DNA from: an uncultured Oscillospiraceae bacterium
GTDB taxonomy: Bacteria; Bacillota; Clostridia; Oscillospirales; Oscillospiraceae
Direction of reading: 5' to 3'
Length of the DNA: 35,410 bases
Assembly (NCBI GenBank): GCA_944382995.1
Contig: CALWOF010000008.1
Coordinates: forward strand, 1 to 35,410
In this document: in pieces, positions 22,780 through 29,674 of the stretch
Layout: each line of letters opens with the position of its first letter
How positions within the stretch are numbered: position 1 is the first letter of the stretch
Notes under the pieces: generated by a model
Databases searched by the model: none
Seen by the model: only the letters and a program-made list of their open reading frames with translations
What the model was told of the DNA's origin: nothing
Position numbers and translations under genes: made by a program

Positions 22780-22804
22780 CCGCGGTGGCATGGGAAAGCT
22801 GACA

Positions 22805-22836
22805 GCGGCGCCCCGCCGGAAGGCGGGGCGCCGCTG
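22805..22836. terminator. Terminator between endonuclease and HD-domain genes
   Basis: Perfect 14-bp stem AGCGGCGCCCCGCC / GGCGGGGCGCCGCT with a GGAA loop, then GTTTCG. It serves convergent genes. Confidence 0.85.
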
Positions 22837-22846
22837 TTTCGTCTGC

Positions 22847-23839
22847 TTATTCCCCCCGCAGCCAGCATGCGAGGTCTGTGCGGCGGAATTCCGCCAGCAG
22901 GCCGGCGATCCGGGGACTGCACCGGGAGACCCGGCCGACTCCCGTGATCAGGGGATCGATATACCGCAGCTTGGCGGGGACCTGGATCCAGCCCGTCCCC
23001 GCCGGCCGCCGCGGAGCGCGGTCAAGGCGGCGGTAGGCCCGGAACCGGCGCCACATGGCGGCGGTTTCCGGATCTGCCTCCAGCTTCCGGATCACCAGGG
23101 GCTCCGTAGTGTGCAGGTCCGACTCTGTCAGGACGCCCCGGTCCAGCGCGGCGCGCAGCAGGTCGGCCAGAGCCTGCATGGCGAAGCGGTCCTCGTCCGC
23201 GACATAGATCCTGCCGGTGGAGAGGGCCGCCTCCGTGAAGGCACAGGCGGTCTCCGGCGTGCGGAAGGCCAGCTCCGGGACACCGCCCTCATTGTTTGCC
23301 GCCGTCAGGTCCGCATAGAAGGCCCGGAGGGCGTCCCCGTCGGCGAAGCCATAGGACCGCAGGTTGCCCAGTGTGTACTCCAGCCGGTCCGCGCACAGCC
23401 GGGGCGCGTCGTTGTCGGCGATGGGGAAGCGGTGACAGTCCGAAACATCCTCCGGGGCGAGGCCGTACTCCGCCAACAGGGCCCGGAGCTCCGGCGAGGC
23501 GGCGATGACCTCCGCCGTCCGGGCCTCCGTGGACTCCTGCCGCAGGTGGTCGCCGTTGAGGAAGTCCACCGTGTGGGCGAACACCGGCGTGGCAACATCG
23601 TGGAGCAGGCCTGCCGCGCTCTGCCGGAGGTCGCCGGTGAAGTGCCACACGATGAGCCCCACCCCCACGCTGTGGTCGAACCGGGAGTAGGGCGCCCACC
23701 CGGCAAAGCGGGGAAAGGCGGTGTACTCGCAGCCGCAGTTCATCCCCACCTGCCGCAGACGCTGCATGGGCGGCGTGTCCGCCAGACGGCGGAGGGGCTC
23801 CGGCAGCTCCGGGTGGTAGAGAGACCAGTTTTCCGCCAT
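22847..23839 (-). CDS. HD-domain phosphohydrolase (dNTPase-like)
   Basis: A 330-aa protein with the HD metal-binding pattern: SRFDHSVGVGLI (His56), then AAGLLHDVATPVFAHTVD (His80-Asp81) and NGDHLRQES. The preceding MQRLRQVGMNCG block resembles dGTPase/SAMHD1-type HD hydrolases, so a nucleotide or phosphoester substrate is likely but unspecified. The start at 23839 is the ATG 7 nt after the upstream gene's stop; a longer reading to 23950 lies inside that gene. It is in one transcription unit with the pantothenate kinase-like gene. Confidence 0.85.
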   Translation of the reverse strand: MAENWSLYHPELPEPLRRLADTPPMQRLRQVGMNCGCEYTAFPRFAGWAPYSRFDHSVGVGLIVWHFTGDLRQSAAGLLHDVATPVFAHTVDFLNGDHLRQESTEARTAEVIAASPELRALLAEYGLAPEDVSDCHRFPIADNDAPRLCADRLEYTLGNLRSYGFADGDALRAFYADLTAANNEGGVPELAFRTPETACAFTEAALSTGRIYVADEDRFAMQALADLLRAALDRGVLTESDLHTTEPLVIRKLEADPETAAMWRRFRAYRRLDRAPRRPAGTGWIQVPAKLRYIDPLITGVGRVSRCSPRIAGLLAEFRRTDLACWLRGE

Positions 23840-23846
23840 GGCCCCA

Positions 23847-24683
23847 TCAAGCCTCCGGCTTTTTCCGCAGGCTGCAGAGCCCGGCGCCGATGGCGGTGGC
23901 GAAGGTGGCGTTTTCCGGGATGATATAGCGGATGCCGTACAGCTTTTCAAACAGCTGGAAATTCGTGACCGCCTGAGGCAGGGTGGTCATGGAGCCGGTC
24001 AGCACCACGGTCTTGGCGTCACAGCTCTGGCAGGCCAGCACCGTCATGGTGCCGATGGCCTGGAGCACCAGGTTCACCACGCCGGCCGCCAGGTCCGCGG
24101 GAGTGGCGTCCTCCGCCAGATCGCCGAAGTTGGCGGCGGTCATATCCGGGTCCAGGGTGGGGGCAGCGCGGACCGTGATGTCCTTCATGGTCAGATCCAC
24201 GTGGTCCAGGTCGCCGCTCTCCGCCAGCTTTTTGATCTGGCCGAACCGCTCCATCCCCACCAGCTTGCGGCAGAGCCCGCCCAGGGTGCCGCCGCCGATC
24301 CCGCTGCCGCACAGGTGGCGGATGCCGTCGGGGGACGCCCAGAGGAATGCGGTGCCGGTGCCCATGCTGACCACCACGGCGGAGGACTGGCCCGACAGGG
24401 CCAGAGCGCCGGTGCCGGTGGCAGAGAACTCGTCCACCTTGCAGGTGGGCAGCCCGTAGATGTCGCCCTCCACATAGGAGGCGCCCACGCCGGTGAGCAC
24501 CACCCGCCGCACATCCCGCAGGGAGAGCTGGTTGCTGGTGAGATAGTTGCCCAGGGCCCCGTACAGGCTGGTCACCTGATCCTCCGCCCGGACCCGCAGC
24601 ATGGAGAGCACGCTGCCGTCCGTCCGCAGGCCCACGATCTTGGTGGTGGAGCCGCCGATGTCAATGCCTAAAATTACATCCAT
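23847..24683 (-). CDS. Type II pantothenate kinase-like protein
   Basis: A 278-aa ASKHA-fold kinase. The N-terminal GIDIGGSTTKIVGL (residues 6-19) is the phosphate-1 ATP loop; VVSMGTGTAFLW and CGSGIGGGTLGGL are the phosphate-2 and active-site blocks typical of eukaryote/staphylococcal-type (Fumble, CoaW) pantothenate kinases; TVVLTGSMTTLP is the adenosine motif. It would phosphorylate pantothenate, the first step of CoA synthesis. Clostridia often have type III enzymes, so this may be an additional isoform. GGAAGG is about 10 nt before the ATG. The HD-domain gene follows at 7 nt. Confidence 0.9.
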   Translation of the reverse strand: MDVILGIDIGGSTTKIVGLRTDGSVLSMLRVRAEDQVTSLYGALGNYLTSNQLSLRDVRRVVLTGVGASYVEGDIYGLPTCKVDEFSATGTGALALSGQSSAVVVSMGTGTAFLWASPDGIRHLCGSGIGGGTLGGLCRKLVGMERFGQIKKLAESGDLDHVDLTMKDITVRAAPTLDPDMTAANFGDLAEDATPADLAAGVVNLVLQAIGTMTVLACQSCDAKTVVLTGSMTTLPQAVTNFQLFEKLYGIRYIIPENATFATAIGAGLCSLRKKPEA

Positions 24684-24735
24684 AGGGATGCCTTCCTTTC
24701 AGCGGCAGTGAGCCGCTTGGTTTTCGGTGTGGTGC

Positions 24736-25316
24736 CTACTGGATGGTGCCTCCAGTGAGGTCGAAGGACGTGGTGATGTCCCGCCCCTGGCTGTCATAAA
24801 AGGCGAACGCCTCCAAAGAGATGTGGCCTGTGGGGACGGTGTCCTCTACCGGGATGCTCACCAGAAAGACGGGAGAGGCTGGGACATCCAGCTCGTATGG
24901 TCCGCCGCCCTCCGGTGAAAAGACCGCCCGGGCAATGCGGCCGTCGCCGTTCCGCCCCTCGAAGAGCAGCATCCGCTCCCTGTCAGATTCCACCACTCCG
25001 TTGCGGAAAGAGCCGGTGCCGTATTGGACTGATCGAGATGATACCGCCCAGTGAGTCCCCGGGAGAGACACAGGTGTTCCAGCTGTCCGTCCAGTTCCAG
25101 AGGAACATAGGTGCGGCTTCCCACGGTCACCGGCTGATACAGATGAAGCTGGTCCGCCTCATAGGGAACAGACCTGCCCCGGTTGAACCACTGAAGCGCG
25201 GCCGTCTCTAACCCGTTGAGGTCCGCATCCAGGGGAAACGAGCAGTGGTATGCGGCGAGGCCCGCCAGAATGCACAGGACGGCCGCCGCAGAGAAAAGGA
25301 GAATCCGTTTTTTCAT
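24736..25316 (-). pseudogene. Frameshifted gene for a signal-anchored exported protein
   Basis: Two overlapping minus-strand frames together make one plausible protein of about 193 aa. The first starts at 25316 with a good signal sequence (MKKRILLFSAAAVLCILAGL) after GGAGG, and is sensible to about DGQLEHLCLSRGLTGRYHL. The second picks up at SVQYGTGSFRNGVVE (about 25030) and continues to the stop at 24736. After the switch the first frame becomes Ser/Arg/Cys-rich noise. The total, 581 nt, is one base short of a multiple of three, so a one-base loss near 25020-25040 is simplest. It has a near-consensus promoter. A sequencing error is possible. Function unknown. Confidence 0.75.
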
Positions 25317-25374
25317 GAGAAAAACCTCCAGACTCGTTTGTTGCGGAAAGGAGCGCGGATTTGCCTTTTCCTAC

Positions 25375-25403
25375 ATGATAGGGGAGGCCAGTCCGGTTGT
25401 CAA
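25375..25403 (-). promoter_or_regulatory. Promoter of the frameshifted exported-protein gene
   Basis: On the minus strand TTGACA, 17 bp, TATCAT. It is strong although the gene it drives is broken, and is divergent from the pncB promoter. Confidence 0.75.
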
Positions 25404-25444
25404 TGCGGATTGATAAAAAATTGACAACAAATTGTGAAAAAGCG

Positions 25445-25473
25445 TTGATTTTCCCGGGTGGACCGCTTATAAT
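25445..25473 (+). promoter_or_regulatory. pncB promoter
   Basis: TTGATT, 17 bp, TATAAT, leaving a leader of about 115 nt before the pncB ATG. Confidence 0.85.
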
Positions 25474-25497
25474 CAAGGGAACGACATCCCGGACAGG

Positions 25498-25580
25498 CCC
25501 GCCGGAGGCGGGGCCGGAGCCTGCGGCGGCGAGGACGCCGCGGGCAGATCCTTTTGAAAAGGCCGCGCAGCCGTGCGCGG
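25498..25580 (+). promoter_or_regulatory. Structured 5' leader of pncB
   Basis: Four consecutive hairpins fill the leader: 25498-25512 (CCCGCC / GGCGGG), 25519-25545 (10-bp stem GCCTGCGGCG / CGCCGCGGGC, 7-nt loop), 25550-25562 (CCTTTTGAAAAGG) and 25563-25580 (CCGCGCA / TGCGCGG), the last ending one base before the GGAGG ribosome binding site. It could be a cis-regulatory RNA, or just a GC-rich leader; it matches no riboswitch I recognise. Confidence 0.4.
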
Positions 25581-25593
25581 CGGAGGCGCTGTT

Positions 25594-27042
25594 ATGAATA
25601 CCGAAGAGAAACTCAATCTGACCATGCTCTGCGACTTTTACGAACTCACCATGGGCAACGGCTATTTCCAGGCTGGGCTCCAGGATGAGATCACCTATTT
25701 TGACGTGTTCTTCCGGAACGTGCCGGACAACGGCGGCTTTGCCGTCTGCGCCGGGCTGGAGCAGCTGGTCCACTATATCCAGAACCTGCGGTTCGACGAG
25801 GAGGACATCGCCTTCCTGCGGGAGAAGAAGCTGTTTTCAGAGGCGTTTCTGGACTACCTGCGCCGCTTCCGCTTCACCGGGGACATCTGGGCGGTGCCGG
25901 AGGGGACCCCCATCTTCCCCCAGGAGCCGGTGGCGACGGTCCGGGCACCGGCCATCCAGGCCCAGCTGATCGAGACCTTCACCCTGCTGACCATCAACCA
26001 CCAGAGCCTGATCGCCACCAAGGCCAACCGGATCGTCCGGGCGGCCCAGGGGCGGACGGTGCTGGAGTTCGGCTCCCGCCGGGCCCAGGGCACGGACGGC
26101 GCCATCTCCGGCGCCAGGGCGGCCTACATCGGCGGCTGCGCCGGCACCGCCTGCACCATCTCCGACCAGCTCTACGGCGTGCCCGCCGGCGGTACCATGG
26201 CCCACTCCTGGGTCCAGATGTTCGACAGCCAGTACGAGGCCTTCAAGACCTACTGCGAGATCTACCCCCACAACGCAACGCTGCTGGTGGACACCTACAA
26301 TGTCCTCAAGTCCGGCGTGCCGGATGCCATCCGGGCCTTCAACGAGGTGCTCCGGCCCCGGGGCATCACCAGGTGCGGGATCCGGCTGGACTCCGGCGAT
26401 ATGGCCTACCTCACCCAGGAGGCCCGGAAGATGCTCGATGCCGCCGGCTGGACCGAGTGCCAGATCTCCGCGTCCAACTCCCTGGATGAGTATATCATCC
26501 AGGACCTGCTGCTGCAGGGGGCGAAGATCGATGTGTTCGGCGTGGGCGAGCGGATGATCACCGCCCGCAGCGAACCGGTGTTCGGCGGCGTGTACAAGCT
26601 GGCGGCGGTGGAGGACCGGGCCGGGAACATCATCCCCAAGATCAAGGTCAGCGAGAACCTGGACAAGATCACCACCCCCCATTTCAAACGGACCTGGCGG
26701 ATCTTCGACAATGCCACCGGCAAGGCGGAGGCGGACTACATCACCGTCTGGGATGAGACGGTGGACGAGACTGCGCCGCTGGAGCTGTTCGATCCCCGGG
26801 CCACATGGAAGCGCAAGACCTACACCAACTTCACCGCGAAGCCCCTGCAGGTCCCGGTGTTCCGGAAGGGGGAGCTGGTATACCGTCTGCCGGCCCTGCC
26901 GGAGATCCAGGCCTACTGCCGGGCCCAGGTGGACACGCTCTGGGATGCGGTGAAGCGGTTTGAAAACCCCCACACCTATTATGTGGACCTGAGCCAGAAG
27001 CTCTTCGACATCAAGCAGGATCTGCTCCGCCGGAGCAGATGA
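25594..27042 (+). CDS. pncB: Nicotinate phosphoribosyltransferase
   Basis: A 482-aa NAPRTase: nicotinate + PRPP to nicotinate mononucleotide with ATP coupling, the Preiss-Handler step of NAD salvage. Recognisable blocks: LTMLCDFYELTMGNGYFQ at the N-terminus, VFFRNVPDNGGFAV, EFGSRRAQGTDGAI, AGGTMAHSWVQMF (phosphorylatable His region), LVDTYNVLKSG, GIRLDSGDMAYL (phosphate binding) and FGVGERMITA. Length fits the bacterial long-form family. The ATG at 25594 follows GGAGG at 7 nt; a GTG at 25573 lies in the leader hairpins. Confidence 0.96.
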   Translation: MNTEEKLNLTMLCDFYELTMGNGYFQAGLQDEITYFDVFFRNVPDNGGFAVCAGLEQLVHYIQNLRFDEEDIAFLREKKLFSEAFLDYLRRFRFTGDIWAVPEGTPIFPQEPVATVRAPAIQAQLIETFTLLTINHQSLIATKANRIVRAAQGRTVLEFGSRRAQGTDGAISGARAAYIGGCAGTACTISDQLYGVPAGGTMAHSWVQMFDSQYEAFKTYCEIYPHNATLLVDTYNVLKSGVPDAIRAFNEVLRPRGITRCGIRLDSGDMAYLTQEARKMLDAAGWTECQISASNSLDEYIIQDLLLQGAKIDVFGVGERMITARSEPVFGGVYKLAAVEDRAGNIIPKIKVSENLDKITTPHFKRTWRIFDNATGKAEADYITVWDETVDETAPLELFDPRATWKRKTYTNFTAKPLQVPVFRKGELVYRLPALPEIQAYCRAQVDTLWDAVKRFENPHTYYVDLSQKLFDIKQDLLRRSR

Positions 27043-27045
27043 GGG

Positions 27046-27079
27046 ATCATCCCCGCCCGCTGGGCGGGGATGATTGTTT
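27046..27079 (+). terminator. pncB terminator
   Basis: Perfect 13-bp stem ATCATCCCCGCCC / GGGCGGGGATGAT with a 3-nt loop, then TGTTT. Confidence 0.85.
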
Positions 27080-27091
27080 ACAGAAATTTGG

Positions 27092-27120
27092 TTGCGGAGC
27101 CGTGAGAGTTTCGGTATAAT
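27092..27120 (+). promoter_or_regulatory. Promoter of the cardiolipin synthase gene
   Basis: TTGCGG, 17 bp, TATAAT, 49 bp before the ATG at 27170. Confidence 0.7.
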
Positions 27121-27169
27121 AACAGCGTGATTTGTCGAACCTGAGCGGAGAGGAGAGGAGGTGTCCGCC

Positions 27170-28735
27170 ATGTCCAAGAAGAGAAGAGCGACCCAGCCCC
27201 AGGAGCGGACGGAGCGGCGGATCTCCGCCTTCACCAGCATTTCCATCTGTGCGCTGACGGTCATCGCCCAGATCGTGCTGACCCTGGGACTGACGACGCT
27301 GCTGGCGGAGAAGGCCAACTTCGTCTATATGCTCCTGGAGCTGGCGGGCGCCGTGGTGGCTATCCGGGTGTACCAGCGGCGGGGCAGTCCCTCCTACAAG
27401 CTGGTGTGGATGTGCCTTCTGCTGGCGCTGCCGGTATCCGGCATGATCCTCTTCCTCCTGTGGGGCGGCACCCATCAGGCCAAGAGCCTGAGCCTGCGGA
27501 AGGTGGCTCCGCCGGCGGAGCGGGAGAGCACCCGCATGGCCAGTGACGTCAATATCCAGCGCCTGAGCCGCCGCTCTCCCGCCTGGGGACGGCTGGCCTC
27601 CTATCTGCAGAAGCGGAAGTTCCTCCTCTACGGCGGTACGCAGGCCCGCTATTTCCCGGAGGGGGACGTGTTCTTTGACGACCTGATCGACCATCTCAGG
27701 CGGGCGGAGGTCTATATCTTCCTGGAGTATTATATCCTGGCGGAGGGGCAGATCTGGGACCGGGTCTTCTCCGTCCTGCGGGAGCGGGCCGCCGCCGGCG
27801 TGGAGGTGCGGATCATCTTCGACGACTTCGGCAATCTCACCCGCTTTTCCGACGATTCCCTCCGGGCCCTGCAGGACGCCGGCATCGAGGTGGAGGTGTT
27901 CAACCCCGTCCACCGCTATGTGAACCGCATCTACTTCAACTACCGGGATCACCGGAAGATCGCCGTCATCGACGGGCAGCATGCCTATACCGGCGGCATC
28001 AATATCGCGGATGAGTACGCCAATCTTTTCGTCCGCTTCGGCCATTGGAAGGACACCGGCGTCCGCATCGACGGCGCAGGAGCCTGGGGGTTTGCGGCCC
28101 AGTTCATCCAGATGTGGAAGATGATCGGCGGCTCCCTGCCCAATGAGGACGACTACTACCGCCCCCGGACTGAGACCGAGGGCACCGGCTGGTGCCAGCC
28201 CTTTTCCGACGGCCCCCTCAACAATCCGGACAATCCGGTGGAGGACACTTATCTCCAGCTGATCTCCTCCGCCAAGAAGATGCTCTATATCACCACGCCC
28301 TACTACGCGGTGGAGGAGTCCATGCAGAAGGCCCTGTGCATCGCAGCGGACGCGGGGGTGGACGTGCGGCTGCTGGTCCCCGCCATCCCGGACAAGAAGT
28401 ACGTCTATATCACGGCGGAGTCCTACTGGGGGGAGCTGCTCTCCCACGGGGTCAAGATCTACCGCTACTCTCCCGGCTTCCTCCACGCCAAGAGCGTGAT
28501 GGTGGACCGGGAGGCGGCCCTGATCGGCAGCACCAATATGGACTACCGGTCCTTCCAGCTCCACTATGAGTGCGCCGTGCTGCTCTATCACATGCCGGCG
28601 GTGGAGGACCTGCTGGAGGATATGGACCGCATCATGGCCCAGAGCGAGCCGTACACCCTGGCGGATTGGAACCGGCGTCCCTGGTACCGCCGCGTCTTTG
28701 CCTCGCTGCTGCGGCTGGTGGCCATCTGGTTTTGA
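27170..28735 (+). CDS. cls: Cardiolipin synthase (phospholipase D family)
   Basis: A 521-aa membrane enzyme that condenses two phosphatidylglycerols to cardiolipin and glycerol. Three hydrophobic spans lie at about residues 20-45, 52-68 and 77-98. The two catalytic HKD motifs follow: HRKIAVIDGQHAYTGGIN (His261, Lys263, Asp268) and HAKSVMVDREAALIGSTN (His439, Lys441, Asp446). Other PLD-family blocks such as LEYYIL and TPYYAVEESM are present. The ATG at 27170 lies 8 nt after GGAGGAGG; the in-frame GTG at 27161 overlaps that site. It has its own promoter and is probably followed by read-through into the TtcA-like gene. Confidence 0.93.
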   Translation: MSKKRRATQPQERTERRISAFTSISICALTVIAQIVLTLGLTTLLAEKANFVYMLLELAGAVVAIRVYQRRGSPSYKLVWMCLLLALPVSGMILFLLWGGTHQAKSLSLRKVAPPAERESTRMASDVNIQRLSRRSPAWGRLASYLQKRKFLLYGGTQARYFPEGDVFFDDLIDHLRRAEVYIFLEYYILAEGQIWDRVFSVLRERAAAGVEVRIIFDDFGNLTRFSDDSLRALQDAGIEVEVFNPVHRYVNRIYFNYRDHRKIAVIDGQHAYTGGINIADEYANLFVRFGHWKDTGVRIDGAGAWGFAAQFIQMWKMIGGSLPNEDDYYRPRTETEGTGWCQPFSDGPLNNPDNPVEDTYLQLISSAKKMLYITTPYYAVEESMQKALCIAADAGVDVRLLVPAIPDKKYVYITAESYWGELLSHGVKIYRYSPGFLHAKSVMVDREAALIGSTNMDYRSFQLHYECAVLLYHMPAVEDLLEDMDRIMAQSEPYTLADWNRRPWYRRVFASLLRLVAIWF

Positions 28736-28781
28736 GCATCGGGGCGGAGGCGCCCCGGCCTTCACTTTACAGGAGGTACAC

Positions 28782-29672
28782 ATGTCCCGGGAACTGACAC
28801 CCCAGGAGATCGCCGAGCGCAGTCTCATCAAAAAGTACAGAAAAGAACTGTGGAACCCCTTCATCGCCGCGGTGAAGCGATACGGCCTCATCGTCCCCGG
28901 CGACCGGATCGCGGTCTGCATCTCCGGCGGAAAGGACTCCATGGTCCTGGCAAAGCTGATGCAGGAGCTCCGCCGCCACACCGAGCAGCCCTTTGAGATG
29001 GTGTTCCTGGCCATGGACCCAGGCTACGCCCCCGCCAACCGGCAGCTGCTGGAGGACAACGCGGCGGCGCTGGGAGTTCCGCTGACCATCTTTGCGAGCA
29101 ACATCTTCGATGTCACGGTCCAGGTGGAGAAGAACCCCTGCTACCTCTGCGCCCGGATGCGCCGGGGCTTCCTGTACAGCAGGGCCCGGGAGCTGGGGTG
29201 CAACAAGATCGCCCTGGGCCACCATATGTCCGACGTCATCGAGACCACGCTGCTGGGCCTCTTCTACGGGGCCCAGCTCCAGTCCATGCCCCCCAGGCTC
29301 CGCAGCAAAAATTTCCCCGGCATGGAGCTGATCCGCCCCCTGTACTGCGTCCACGAGGACGCCATCCTCGCCTGGAAGAACTACAACCACCTGCGGTTCC
29401 TCCAGTGCGCCTGCCGGTTCACCGAGGCCCGGGATGCCTCCGGCGACGGCATTGGGGAGAGCAAGCGCCAGGAGATGAAGGCCCTGCTGCGGGAGCTGAA
29501 AAAGACGAATCCCAACATCGAGAAGAGCATGTTCCGGGCCATCCACGGCGTTCAGCTGGACACCTTCCCCGGCTTCAAATTCCGCGGAAGAGCCTTTTCC
29601 TTCGAAGAGGCCTATGATCTGTCCGGCCTTTCCGGCGGCGCGCCGCAGACGGCGGATCAAGAGGAGGCATGA
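28782..29672 (+). CDS. TtcA-family tRNA thiolation PP-loop ATPase-like protein
   Basis: A 296-aa PP-loop protein. CISGGKDSMVLAKL (residues 46-59, SGGKDS at 48-53) binds ATP; NPCYLCARMRRGFL gives Cys120 and Cys123; LGHHMSDVIETTLLGLFYGAQL (145-166) is the conserved TtcA/TilS-like helix; and LQCACRF gives Cys209 and Cys211. TtcA uses an iron-sulfur cluster held by three Cys to thiolate C32 of tRNA; the CxxC and CxC here could hold such a cluster. Exact tRNA target is not determined. AGGAGG lies 6 nt before the ATG. The stop overlaps an ATG in front of the Sel1-repeat gene, suggesting coupling. Confidence 0.85.
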   Translation: MSRELTPQEIAERSLIKKYRKELWNPFIAAVKRYGLIVPGDRIAVCISGGKDSMVLAKLMQELRRHTEQPFEMVFLAMDPGYAPANRQLLEDNAAALGVPLTIFASNIFDVTVQVEKNPCYLCARMRRGFLYSRARELGCNKIALGHHMSDVIETTLLGLFYGAQLQSMPPRLRSKNFPGMELIRPLYCVHEDAILAWKNYNHLRFLQCACRFTEARDASGDGIGESKRQEMKALLRELKKTNPNIEKSMFRAIHGVQLDTFPGFKFRGRAFSFEEAYDLSGLSGGAPQTADQEEA

Positions 29673-29674
29673 CC

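Noticed and set aside
20638..22791. 717-codon minus-strand frame opposite the endonuclease gene
   Set aside because: Antisense shadow of a GC-rich gene; the plus frame has a promoter, a ribosome binding site and recognisable catalytic motifs.
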